From contig CAYXSA010000105.1 in assembly GCA_964467315.1 (NCBI GenBank), forward strand, positions 1 to 14,106: a stretch of DNA of 14,106 nucleotides. Direction: 5' to 3'. The position numbers were made by a program, and so were the translations under genes. The stretch comes from JAAFIM01 sp964467315. Its GTDB lineage: Bacteria > Bacteroidota > Bacteroidia > Chitinophagales > Saprospiraceae. Below are positions 5,888-13,921 of the stretch, one piece after another. How positions within the stretch are numbered: the first letter of the stretch is position 1; the number at the start of each line of letters is the position of its first letter. The notes under the pieces are model-generated. The model was not told the DNA's origin. It searched no databases and saw only the letters and a program-made list of their open reading frames with translations.

Positions 5888-8800
5888 TTATTTTTTCGCC
5901 TCCGTTTCTAAGAGGGCTTTGAGTGCGTCCATCTCTGCGCGCAGAGCTTTTACCTCTTCGGCTTGAGCGCGAAGGGCGGCGTTTTCCGTTTCCAGCTTAG
6001 TAACCTTTGTGTTGAGTTCCTGCACCGATTTCACGAGGGGCATAACAAACTGCGAGTAGGCGACTGTGTACTTGCCTGTTTCGTCTTTAGGCGCGTGAAT
6101 GCCGTCGAAATCGTAGTCCAATTCCTTGCAAATAGCTTCCACGTCTTGAGCCAAGAAGCCCGTGCGGCGGATATTTTTCGAGGCGCTATAATCTTGCTTG
6201 CTGGGGTCAAAGTTTTTGTTGCCTGCGTTCATGTAAGCGTCCAGCTTTTCCGTATCAAAATTGTAAGTAACGGGGCGTAGGCGCGTGATAAAATCCAACC
6301 CGCGTACATCGTCTTGCACGTTGAATTTAAAGCGTTTGTCGGAGACGGTAACATAAGCGAATTGGGTTTCTACTTCTTCCACCAAGACATTGCCTAAGCG
6401 AATTTTATTGCCACCATCTACCATTGCTCCACTACCGAAAGCGCCTGCATTGAAGATACCTGCTACGCCATCGGCGTGTGCTCCTACAATAGTTACATCA
6501 TTTTCGCCTGTCATAGTAGCGCCTGCGCCGTGTCCGATAGCGAGATTATGCGCGCCTGTGGTAACGCCTTGCAGGGATTCCGCGCCGAGTGCGATATTGG
6601 CGTAGGCATTGGTAGCGCTGGCAAGGGCATTTCTACCGATAGCGAGATTGATGGTATTGGTGGTCAGGCTTACGAGCGCACCACTACCGATAGCGATATT
6701 TTCCGAGCCATCGAGATTGGCGGTAAGGGCAGTTTGTCCGATAGCGACATTGTTGCTACCATCGACATTGCCGTTCATGGCGCTACCGCCGATAGCGACG
6801 TTGTAAGCGCCTGTAGAATTGCGTTGCAAGACGCGATAGCCAACGGCTACGTTTTCTACGCCTGTATTATTCGCTAAAGCGGCAGCACCGATACCAACGC
6901 TACCGAAGCCACTGCCTGCGTTGCCTGCATTTTGTCCAAAGTACACGCCGCGTCCTGTGCTATTTGTTTCGATACGCCCAGCGGGCGTATTGTTGGTGCG
7001 GAACATCAGGGGGGCATCGTCTGTAGTGCCTACGAAATTGGTGGTTGCGTCTGTGCCTGCGTTGCCTGTGAGTGTCCAGCCGCTGCTGCTGCCTGCTGCT
7101 GCCCAAGCGGGAGTGCCTGCGACCATCGTAAGGACTTCGCCGTTATTGCCTGCGGCGACATTGACTAAATTGCCATTGGCATCAGAGCCAACGATGCGCG
7201 TGCCTGTGCCTGCGAGTACGGAGTTGCGGATATTGCCGACGACTTCGAGTTTTTCTGCGGGGCTGCTGGTACCGATACCGACATTGGCATTATTGCCTAA
7301 AATGACGGTATTATCTTGTGCGAGAATTACGTTAGCGCCGATGGCGGTGGCGTTGTTGATGTTGGCGGGGGCGTTGGTATTGTGTCCGAGCAGGGTGTTG
7401 TTGCTGCCTGTGGCGAGGTTGATACCTGCGTTTGTGCCGACTGCGGTATTGTTTGCGCCTGTGCTTAGGTTATTGAGTGCATAAGCGCCGATAGCGGTAT
7501 TTTGGTTGGAGGTAGCGAAGCGCAGGGTATTTTTACCGACGGCGGTATTTTCTTCGCCTGTAACTACAGTAGAAAGTGCCAAATGTCCGACGGCGGTATT
7601 GTGATTGCCTGTAATATTGCTGGTGAGGGTGGAGCTACCAAGAGCGGTATTAAAGTTTCCTGAAACGTTGGAAGCGAGGGAGGAGATACCGAGCGCGCTA
7701 TTATCTACGCCGATGGTGCTATTGGGTAGGGCGTAGTAGCCGATGGCGGTATTATTTACGCCTGTAGTATTGGCATTAAGGGCGGCGTTGCCGATACCTG
7801 TATTGCCTGTGCCTGTGGTATTGCGTTGTAGTGCACCGCTACCGAATGCGGAATTGTTGGTGCCTATGGTGTTGGCAGAAAGTGTGTTTGAGCCGACGGC
7901 GGTATTGTGGTTGGCGGTATTATTGGCGAGGGCTAATATACCAATAGCAACATTTTCTGAGCCTGCTGTGTTATTTGCGAGGGCACTACTACCAATAGCG
8001 ATATTTTCTATGCCTGTGAGATTGGAGGACATTGTAGAAAAACCTATTGCTATATTGTTGTTTGCATTATTTTGTGATAAGGCACCAGTGCCGATAGCGA
8101 CGTTTTGATTGCCCGATACATTATTAGATAGGGCTCCTGTGCCTAAAACGGCGTTGCCGCTACCTGTAGTATTATTGACAAATGAGCTAAAGCCCACTAC
8201 GGCATTTGCATTGCCAGAGGTAGTGTTCATACCTGCTTGGTAGCCGAAGTAGACGCTGCGACCGAAAGCGGGTGTGCCGATAAGCCCTGCTCTTACGTTA
8301 TTGGTGCGGAATACGAGTGGCTGGTTATCTATAGTACCTACAAAATTGGCATTAGGGTTTGTGCCTGTATTGCCTATAATTTCCCAGCCGCTACCGCTGC
8401 TTGCTACTGCCCAAGCGGGAGCACCTGCGACCATCGTGAGCACTTCGCCGTTATTGCCTGCGGCCACATTTACTAAATTTCCATTGGCATCGGAGCTAAC
8501 CATGCGTACACCTACGCCTGCGAGAGCGGAGTTGCGTATATTGCCGACGACTTCGAGGCGTTCGGCGGGTGTGCTTGTGCCGATACCTATGTTGGCGGTA
8601 TTGCCTAAGATGACGGTATTATCTTGTGTGAGGGCGACGTTAGCGCCGACGGCGGTGGCGTTCATGAGATTGGCAGTGCCAGTAGAACCAGAGCCTAAGA
8701 AGGTATTGTTGCTGCCTGTCGTGAGCCCTGCGCCCGCCTGATAGCCTAAGCCCGAGTTGTTATCGCCTGTAGTAACATTAAAAATAGCCCCCGAGCCCAA

Positions 8801-9667
8801 GCCGCTATTGCGCGAGCCTGTCGTATTGGAGAACAAAGCGCGCAAGCCCCAGCCTGAATTTTCTGCTCCTATGGTGTTAAATCTTAGGGTGCTTTCACCG
8901 CCTGCGGTATTATTTGCGCCTGTGCTATTGGAGAGCAGAGCGTAGTAACCTATGGCGGTATTGGCGTTGGCTGTGGTATTGGCTTGTAGTGCTTGTTGCC
9001 CTACGGCTACGTTGCCAAAGCCTGAAGTATTGGCGTTAAGGGCAGCGCTACCTAAGGCAGTATTTTGTGCGCCTGTGGTATTTAGCTCCATTGCAGCTCG
9101 TCCGATAGCGACGTTGCCAAATGAAGCGGCTGCATTATTGGCTAAAGCGCGTGCGCCGAAAGCCGTAGTCCAGCTGCCTGTAGTGCCTACATCATAACCA
9201 AAGGCGGTATTGCCTGTGGTAGCGGTGTTTTCGATGCGTCCCGCGCGTAGGTTGTTTACGCGAAAATTGAGTGGTACGTTGTCGGTAGTGCCCAAAAAAT
9301 TAGTACCGTCTACGGTGCTGGCATTGCCTGTAAGCAGCCAAGAATCGCCGAGTGCTGCCGCTGAAGCCAAACGCACCCAGATAGCGCCGTTCCAATAGTA
9401 AAAGCCTGGGGTTACATCGCCTGCGGTCTGCGTGTTGTATACGAGCAAGGCGGTAGCGGGGGCTGCTACGGGGGCTGCTACTGCGGTAGAAGTCAGCGCC
9501 AAACGCGGAATGAGTAGACCTTTTTCGGCTGACTTTACGTCCAGCATCGCCGAATTGTCGGGCGTGGTATTATCGTCGTTGATGCCTACGCCCTGCGCCT
9601 GCACCGAAGCGCTTAGCAGCCAGAAAGCCGCCAAACTACATAACGATTTTGTCAAAAAATTACGCAT
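5888..9667 (-). CDS. Trimeric-adhesin-like head-repeat protein with S74 autochaperone domain
   Basis: A 1259-residue protein. Residues 1-25 are a signal peptide (MRNFLTKSLCSLAAFWLLSASVQAQ). Residues 26-105 (GVGINDDN... LDVKSAEKGLLIPRLAL... GFYYWNGAIWVRL) are the N-terminal segment common in such Bacteroidota proteins. Three modules follow (about 108-427, 428-863, 864-1080), each opening W-x-x-x-GN, then FVGTxDNxPLxFRxNN, then an array of about 17-residue NTAIGxxALxxNTTG head repeats: roughly 11, 17 and 8 copies. Residues 1109-1259 are a peptidase S74/endosialidase chaperone domain, with SDKRFK at 1109-1114 carrying the Ser and Lys expected for autocleavage before Ser1109, RRTGFLAQDVE at 59-70 of that domain, and a C-terminal coiled coil (about 1207-1255). 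Such domains trimerise the fibre and are then cut off. There is no T9SS tail and no YadA-type membrane anchor. The start at 9667 begins the signal peptide; the 14 codons before it are leader. Confidence 0.92.
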   Translation of the reverse strand: MRNFLTKSLCSLAAFWLLSASVQAQGVGINDDNTTPDNSAMLDVKSAEKGLLIPRLALTSTAVAAPVAAPATALLVYNTQTAGDVTPGFYYWNGAIWVRLASAAALGDSWLLTGNASTVDGTNFLGTTDNVPLNFRVNNLRAGRIENTATTGNTAFGYDVGTTGSWTTAFGARALANNAAASFGNVAIGRAAMELNTTGAQNTALGSAALNANTSGFGNVAVGQQALQANTTANANTAIGYYALLSNSTGANNTAGGESTLRFNTIGAENSGWGLRALFSNTTGSRNSGLGSGAIFNVTTGDNNSGLGYQAGAGLTTGSNNTFLGSGSTGTANLMNATAVGANVALTQDNTVILGNTANIGIGTSTPAERLEVVGNIRNSALAGVGVRMVSSDANGNLVNVAAGNNGEVLTMVAGAPAWAVASSGSGWEIIGNTGTNPNANFVGTIDNQPLVFRTNNVRAGLIGTPAFGRSVYFGYQAGMNTTSGNANAVVGFSSFVNNTTGSGNAVLGTGALSNNVSGNQNVAIGTGALSQNNANNNIAIGFSTMSSNLTGIENIAIGSSALANNTAGSENVAIGILALANNTANHNTAVGSNTLSANTIGTNNSAFGSGALQRNTTGTGNTGIGNAALNANTTGVNNTAIGYYALPNSTIGVDNSALGISSLASNVSGNFNTALGSSTLTSNITGNHNTAVGHLALSTVVTGEENTAVGKNTLRFATSNQNTAIGAYALNNLSTGANNTAVGTNAGINLATGSNNTLLGHNTNAPANINNATAIGANVILAQDNTVILGNNANVGIGTSSPAEKLEVVGNIRNSVLAGTGTRIVGSDANGNLVNVAAGNNGEVLTMVAGTPAWAAAGSSSGWTLTGNAGTDATTNFVGTTDDAPLMFRTNNTPAGRIETNSTGRGVYFGQNAGNAGSGFGSVGIGAAALANNTGVENVAVGYRVLQRNSTGAYNVAIGGSAMNGNVDGSNNVAIGQTALTANLDGSENIAIGSGALVSLTTNTINLAIGRNALASATNAYANIALGAESLQGVTTGAHNLAIGHGAGATMTGENDVTIVGAHADGVAGIFNAGAFGSGAMVDGGNKIRLGNVLVEEVETQFAYVTVSDKRFKFNVQDDVRGLDFITRLRPVTYNFDTEKLDAYMNAGNKNFDPSKQDYSASKNIRRTGFLAQDVEAICKELDYDFDGIHAPKDETGKYTVAYSQFVMPLVKSVQELNTKVTKLETENAALRAQAEEVKALRAEMDALKALLETEAKK
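6934..7355. repeat. Intragenic direct repeat, junction of modules 2 and 3
   Basis: This roughly 420-base block covers the end of module 2 and the start of module 3 of the adhesin gene. It closely resembles 8235-8675 at the DNA level, with long identical runs around the segments encoding NNGEVLTMVAG and EVVGNIRNS. It is a substrate for recombination that would delete or duplicate a whole module in frame. Confidence 0.8.
8235..8675. repeat. Intragenic direct repeat, junction of modules 1 and 2
   Basis: Partner of 6934-7355. It encodes the end of module 1 (QDNTVILGNTANIGIGTSTPAE... LVNVAAGNNGEVLTMVAG) and the start of module 2. The two copies lie about 1300 bases apart, the length of one module. 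Confidence 0.8.
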
Positions 9668-9721
9668 AAATAAATTTTTAGATATAACAATGTGGCTTGT
9701 ATACGCCAAAAATGGCTATGA

Positions 9722-9729
9722 CAAAAGTA
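9722..9729 (-). promoter_or_regulatory. Bacteroidota-type -7 box (TACTTTTG)
   Basis: The minus strand reads TACTTTTG, matching TAnnTTTG, 55 bases before the start codon of the adhesin gene. The sequence around it is strongly AT-rich. No clear TTG lies at -33 spacing. Confidence 0.5.
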
Positions 9730-9805
9730 GGCTTTTATTTCTGAAAGTTTAATTTTTTTGACGCTTTTATGCCTATATAATTTTTGGCTCTATGATTTTT
9801 GAGAG

Positions 9806-9955
9806 GCTGCCGCGCCTTTCGCGGCAGCGCCTGAGGGATAGGAGGGGCGCGCCTCTAAGGCGCGGTGTAGGGGCAGCCCTTGTGGCTGCCCTACACTGAA
9901 ACCCCGCATAGCCCGACCGCCGCGCACAGCGCGGCGGGCAGGTCCAAAAGAAAAG
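9806..9955 (-). repeat. Modular hairpin element, copy C (reverse), between divergent genes
   Basis: This occupies the centre of the 342-base gap 9668-10009 between two divergently transcribed genes; apart from it and the adhesin promoter box I see nothing else there. Read on the minus strand: T-rich start, GGACCTGCCC variant of the first box, a 9-bp stem with a 3-base loop (9917-9925 with 9929-9937), GTCGGGCTAT (9908-9917), GCGGGGTTTCAGT, a long hairpin (9865-9896, 13-14 bp with one bulge), CCCCTC and CTATCCCTC (9833-9841), then a 9-bp hairpin (9806-9828). A weak promoter for the photolyase may lie at 9961-9988 (TTTTG, then AAAATTTG, one mismatch to the -7 box). Confidence 0.86.
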
Positions 9956-10009
9956 GCTTTTTTTGCCAACTACTAAGCCCAAAATTTGTTGTGCACGCCA
10001 AAAAAAGCG

Positions 10010-11347
10010 ATGATTATACATTGGTTTCGGCGGGATTTGCGTGTGCAAGACAATGCGGCGCTTGCGCAGGCGCTGCAAGCAGCGAAAGAAACAGGGGCGG
10101 GCGTTCGCGGGCTTTTTATATTTGATACCTGCATTTTGTCGAAGCTCGAAGATGCGGACGATGCGCGAGTCAGCTTTATTCATGCGCAGGTTCAGCGCTT
10201 GCAGTCGGAGTTTAAGCAGGCAGGCGGCGAGTTGGAAGTTTATTTTGGCGAGCCTTTGCAGGTCTGGCAACGGTTAGCAGAAAAGTACGCCGATACGCTC
10301 AAAATAGCGACTTTTAATAGGGATTATGAACCTTCTGCGCGGGAGCGCGATGCCTCCGTGCAGGATTTTTTAGCCTCAAAAGGCATAAAAACCCTAACAG
10401 AAAAAGACCATATCATCTTTGAAAAATTAGAAATTTGCAAAGATGATGGCAAGCCTTACACGATTTTTACCCCTTATTCAAAGCGTTGGTTGCAGCGTTT
10501 GGAGGCGATGGGCGCGGCAGAAGCATTTAAGGAAGCGCCGAGCGAGGCGCTTTTTGCGCAATTTTTAGCGCCTGCGCGGGAGCTTTGCGAGTTGCCAAGT
10601 TTGGAAAGTATGGGCTTTCGGCAAAGTGCTATATCTTTGCCGAGCGAGCGGGTGGAAGATAGCGTTTTGCAGCATTATGGCGAGCGGCGGGACTTTCCGT
10701 ACCTGCAAAAAGGGACTTCTTTGCTGGGTTTGCATCTGCGATTTGGCACCATTAGCATACGCCAATTGGCGCGGCGGGCGCATAATTTGGGCGCAAACGT
10801 CTATCTAAATGAGCTGATTTGGCGAGATTTTTACGCGATGATACTTTGGAATTTTCCCCATGTTGCCCAAGCGCCTTTCAGAAAAGAGTACGAAAAAATC
10901 GCTTGGCGCGATGCCCCTGAGGAGCTTTTGGCTTGGCAGGAAGGGCGCACGGGTTATGCGCTGGTCGATGCGGGTATGCGGCAACTCAACGCGACGGGCT
11001 ACATGCACAATCGCGTGCGCATGCTGGTTGCCAGCTTTTTATCGAAGCATTTGCTGATAAATTGGCAGGAGGGCGAGCGCTATTTTGCGCGCAAATTGCT
11101 GGATTTCGACCAAAGCAGCAACAGCGGCGGCTGGCAATGGGCGGCAGGTTGCGGCACGGACGCTGCGCCGTATTTTCGCATTTTTAGCCCCGCCGCCCAG
11201 CAAAAAAAGTTTGACCCGCAGGGCGAATATATCCGCCGTTGGGTCAAGGATTTTGATACGCTGCATTACCCGCGCCCCCTCGTCGAGCATGAGCACGCGC
11301 GCAAACGCTGCTTGGATGCCTATTCAGTAGTAAGTAGTAAGCAGTAA
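10010..11347 (+). CDS. phrB: Class I deoxyribodipyrimidine photolyase (cryptochrome/photolyase family)
   Basis: A 445-residue, full-length member that uses blue light and FAD to reverse cyclobutane pyrimidine dimers in the cytoplasm. Residues 1-130 are the alpha/beta antenna-binding domain (MIIHWFRRDLRVQDNAAL). The FAD domain covers about 215-420, with NELIWRDFYAMIL (267-279), EGRTGYALVDAGMRQL (311-326), YMHNRVRM (331-338), NWQEGERYF (351-359) and GGWQWAAGCGTDAAPYFRIFSP (373-394). The electron-transfer Trp triad of E. coli PhrB appears kept as W299, W352 and W375. The second chromophore cannot be told from the sequence. The start at 10010 begins the family-typical N-terminus; a longer frame from a TTG at 9986 adds eight unlikely residues. 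The last residues (SVVSSKQ) and the stop come from a heptamer repeat. A cryptochrome or 6-4 role is less likely but not excluded by eye. Confidence 0.96.
   Translation: MIIHWFRRDLRVQDNAALAQALQAAKETGAGVRGLFIFDTCILSKLEDADDARVSFIHAQVQRLQSEFKQAGGELEVYFGEPLQVWQRLAEKYADTLKIATFNRDYEPSARERDASVQDFLASKGIKTLTEKDHIIFEKLEICKDDGKPYTIFTPYSKRWLQRLEAMGAAEAFKEAPSEALFAQFLAPARELCELPSLESMGFRQSAISLPSERVEDSVLQHYGERRDFPYLQKGTSLLGLHLRFGTISIRQLARRAHNLGANVYLNELIWRDFYAMILWNFPHVAQAPFRKEYEKIAWRDAPEELLAWQEGRTGYALVDAGMRQLNATGYMHNRVRMLVASFLSKHLLINWQEGERYFARKLLDFDQSSNSGGWQWAAGCGTDAAPYFRIFSPAAQQKKFDPQGEYIRRWVKDFDTLHYPRPLVEHEHARKRCLDAYSVVSSKQ
11326..11346. repeat. Heptamer repeat AGTAGTA overlapping the photolyase stop
   Basis: AGTAGTA, AGTAGTA, AGCAGTA in tandem. 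The array encodes the last seven photolyase residues and supplies most of its TAA stop (11345-11347). Unrelated in sequence to the ATTCGTC unit, but the same unit length. Confidence 0.85.
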
Positions 11348-11349
11348 GA

Positions 11350-11515
11350 TTTTTTTTTGGGCGTGCCCCCGCGCCGCCCGCCGCGCCAAAGGGGCGCGGA
11401 CGGGGGGCGTATATTCATACGCCCCTACGCGGCACGGGGTCGGGCTATCCGCTACATCAGCCCGCTGGCGCGGTCTGGTTTCGCTCCTATCCCTCACGCT
11501 GCGGCGCTTCGCGCC
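11350..11515 (+). repeat. Modular hairpin element, copy D (forward)
   Basis: This fills most of the 228-base gap between photolyase and transporter. Order: nine T residues (11350-11358), GGGCGTGCCC (11359-11368), GC-rich stem sequence, a 9-bp stem with a 4-base loop (11404-11412 with 11417-11425), GTCGGGCTAT (11439-11448), a CAGCCCGC-containing segment, CTATCCCTCACGC (11487-11499) and a small GGCGC-TTC-GCGCC hairpin (11503-11515). A heptamer array lies on each side. I see no TAnnTTTG box here. Confidence 0.88.
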
Positions 11516-11529
11516 TACCAGGCGCAACC

Positions 11530-11569
11530 ATTCGTCATTCGTCATTCGTCATTCGTCATTCGTAATTCT
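11530..11569. repeat. Heptamer repeat (ATTCGTC)n directly before a start codon
   Basis: Four perfect ATTCGTC units are followed by ATTCGTA and the fragment ATTCT, ending six bases before the ATG at 11576. It forms the leader of the transporter gene. Same unit as at 1-56, which also directly precedes a start. Confidence 0.95.
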
Positions 11570-11575
11570 CAAAAA

Positions 11576-13921
11576 ATGTTTCTTCAATATCCGCGCAGTA
11601 TTTTGCTCTGCTTCGTTTTGTTTACGGTTGTAGGTGGCTGGCTGGCGCTGGAACGGGTGCGTTTTAGTTTTGATTTACAGGATTTTTTTCCCGATGGCGA
11701 CGAGGATATACGCTACTTTACGGAGTTTAAGCGCAATTTTGAGCCTGACGATAACTTTTTACTGCTTGCTGTTCGGCGAGAAGAAGGGCTTATGGATAGC
11801 CTATTTTTGTCCGATGTGCTTACCTTTGGGCAGCGGGTGCGGGAGATAAAAGGCGACAGCGGGCAGCTTATACAGTCGGCGCAGTCCCTGCTCAATATCG
11901 AATACCCAGTAAAAACGCCTTTTGCCTTTACGACCATTCCCGCCATACATTTGGAGCAGCCCGAACTGTACGAAAACGACCTACGCCGAGCCCTCGTAGA
12001 CGAGCGCACAGCGGGTACCCTTGTCAGCCGCGACGGCAAGACCCTGATAATCGGCATGAAAACTATCGACAATATACAGCAACCCGATGCCGAGCGGCTT
12101 ATTTTGGGCTTGCATAGTCTATTGAAAGAGTATCCACGCCTGCAAAATTACTATCTGCTGGGCAGGGCAAATTTTCAGAAGGAGATGGTAGAATTTCAGC
12201 AAAAGGAATTTACGTTTGCCTTCCTCGTGTCGGGTATACTGGTGATTTTGGTGATGTATCTGATTTTTAGAAAGGCTTGGGGCGTGGCAGTAGCGGCGGG
12301 CTCTATACTCTTTGGCTTGGGTATCTTTGTAGCATTTTTGGGTCTGATGGGGGCAAAACTCGACACGATGGCGCTACTCTACCCTATCGTGATGATTATC
12401 GTCGCCACTTCGGATGTGATACACGTCATGTCCAAATACATAGACGAGCTGGAAAAGGGTTTCGCTCGCATGGAAGCGGTAAAAAATACGGTGCGCGAAA
12501 TCGGGGCTTCTATCTTTTTGACCTCTGCGACCACCGCTATAGGCTTCCTTTCGCTGATAAGCAGCAAGATACCGCCCATTCGCGCCTTCGGTTTTAATGC
12601 CGCCATAGGGGTCATGCTGGCATATCTGACGGTGATGACCTTTACCGTAGCCATTTTAACGCTTTTCGATAAGGATAGCATTACCAAAATCCGCTCGAAA
12701 TCAGCAACTGAAGGTTTATCGGCTTCGTTTTGGACACGCATCATGGGGCTTATCAATGATTTCACCCGACGCAGACCGCGTTTGGTGCTGGCTTCGGTGG
12801 CTATATTCATTGGTTTATGCGTTTTCGGTGCTATGCGCATCACGACCAACAACCAAATAGCGGGACTTTTGCCGCGTGGGGCGAAGGTAACATCGGATTT
12901 TGGTTTCTTTGAGCGAGAGTTTGGCGGGTTTCGTCCGATAGAAATGGCGATACAGGTACAGCCGCCCTATACGGCGGATTCTTTCCGCGTCGTGCAGGCT
13001 ATAGACCGCATCGAAAAGCAGCTAAAAAGCTATGATGGCAAGGTGCAAAACCTTAATTCTATCACTATGCTCTACAAATCCATGCACCGTGCGCATGGCG
13101 GCGACCGCTCCGATGCCTACAGTATGCCCGAAGACGAGGAAACCTTTCTAAAATACCAGCGCTTGCTGCAAAAATTGGAGCGCGCCGCGCAAAAAAACAG
13201 CGATAGCACGAGCAGCAACAATAGCCGCACTATCAGTATGAATGCGGTTTTGGTAAGCCAAGACCGACAAAAAGCGCGCATATCGGGCAGGCTCTTGGAT
13301 TTGGGGGCGGATAGCATCAAAATACTGACAGCCGATATAGAAAAATGGCTACAAAATAATGTTGATACCAGCGTTTTGCGGGTGCGGCAAACGGGCACGG
13401 GCGTTATTGTCGACAAAAATTCGGAGTACGTGCGCAATTCCTTGCTGTATGGGTTGCTTTTTTCGGTGGGTATTGTGTCCCTAGTATTTGGTGTACTCTA
13501 CAGGAGGCTTAGCATGGTCTTAATTGCGCTGGTTCCCAATGTTTTGCCCCTGCTTTTTGCGGCGGCGCTCTTGGGTTATGCGCAAATACCCCTTGAAGGT
13601 GGGGTTGCCATCGTTTTTTCTATCATTTTCGGCATCGCGGTAGACGATACTATACATTTTTTGGGTCGTTACAGGCTGCTTCGGCAAGCAGGCGAGGGCG
13701 TAGAAAGCGCCATAGGAAAAACTCTCCGCGAAACAGGCAAGGCGATGGTACTCACCAGCCTAACTTTGTTCTTCGGTTTCGTCGTTTTGCTCTTTTCTGC
13801 CAATCCCGCCGCCAATACAGTCGGGCTACTCATTAGCTCTACGCTCCTTACGGCGCTCGTTTTCGACCTCTTTCTGCTGCCCGTCTTGCTGCGCTGGGTG
13901 GATAAGGAAAGTGAAAAGTGA
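11576..13921 (+). CDS. MMPL/RND-superfamily transporter
   Basis: A 781-residue inner-membrane protein with the duplicated 6+6 RND fold. Membrane segments lie at about 7-25, 213-232, 236-259, 264-283, 312-332, 335-363, 402-420, 623-642, 646-669, 675-695, 724-742 and 746-773, with large periplasmic loops at 26-212 and 421-622. The two halves share matching motifs: VATSDVIHVMSKYIDEL (276-292) and GIAVDDTIHFLGRYR (686-700), each followed by a GxxxxLTSxTxxxGF stretch. The acidic residues D280 and D690/D691 are candidates for the proton relay. This suits a proton-driven exporter of lipids or other hydrophobic compounds; the substrate is unknown, and no periplasmic adaptor or outer-membrane channel gene is adjacent. 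The frame stays open for 73 codons upstream, but that is repeat DNA; TM1 fixes the start at 11576. The last residues, SEK, and the TGA stop lie in a GTGAAAA array. Confidence 0.93.
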   Translation: MFLQYPRSILLCFVLFTVVGGWLALERVRFSFDLQDFFPDGDEDIRYFTEFKRNFEPDDNFLLLAVRREEGLMDSLFLSDVLTFGQRVREIKGDSGQLIQSAQSLLNIEYPVKTPFAFTTIPAIHLEQPELYENDLRRALVDERTAGTLVSRDGKTLIIGMKTIDNIQQPDAERLILGLHSLLKEYPRLQNYYLLGRANFQKEMVEFQQKEFTFAFLVSGILVILVMYLIFRKAWGVAVAAGSILFGLGIFVAFLGLMGAKLDTMALLYPIVMIIVATSDVIHVMSKYIDELEKGFARMEAVKNTVREIGASIFLTSATTAIGFLSLISSKIPPIRAFGFNAAIGVMLAYLTVMTFTVAILTLFDKDSITKIRSKSATEGLSASFWTRIMGLINDFTRRRPRLVLASVAIFIGLCVFGAMRITTNNQIAGLLPRGAKVTSDFGFFEREFGGFRPIEMAIQVQPPYTADSFRVVQAIDRIEKQLKSYDGKVQNLNSITMLYKSMHRAHGGDRSDAYSMPEDEETFLKYQRLLQKLERAAQKNSDSTSSNNSRTISMNAVLVSQDRQKARISGRLLDLGADSIKILTADIEKWLQNNVDTSVLRVRQTGTGVIVDKNSEYVRNSLLYGLLFSVGIVSLVFGVLYRRLSMVLIALVPNVLPLLFAAALLGYAQIPLEGGVAIVFSIIFGIAVDDTIHFLGRYRLLRQAGEGVESAIGKTLRETGKAMVLTSLTLFFGFVVLLFSANPAANTVGLLISSTLLTALVFDLFLLPVLLRWVDKESEK

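Noticed and set aside
6390..9197. Several plus-strand open frames opposite the adhesin gene
   Set aside because: They are low-complexity shadows (Val/Ala/Pro-rich) of the 51-bp head repeats on the other strand.
9773..10270. Minus-strand open frame of 165 codons
   Set aside because: It is antisense to the photolyase and runs through hairpin element C; the protein shows no coherent domain and the photolyase is certain.
11324..11545. Minus-strand open frame of 73 codons
   Set aside because: It consists of heptamer arrays and element D; an open frame is expected because the reverse heptamer lacks stops in that phase.
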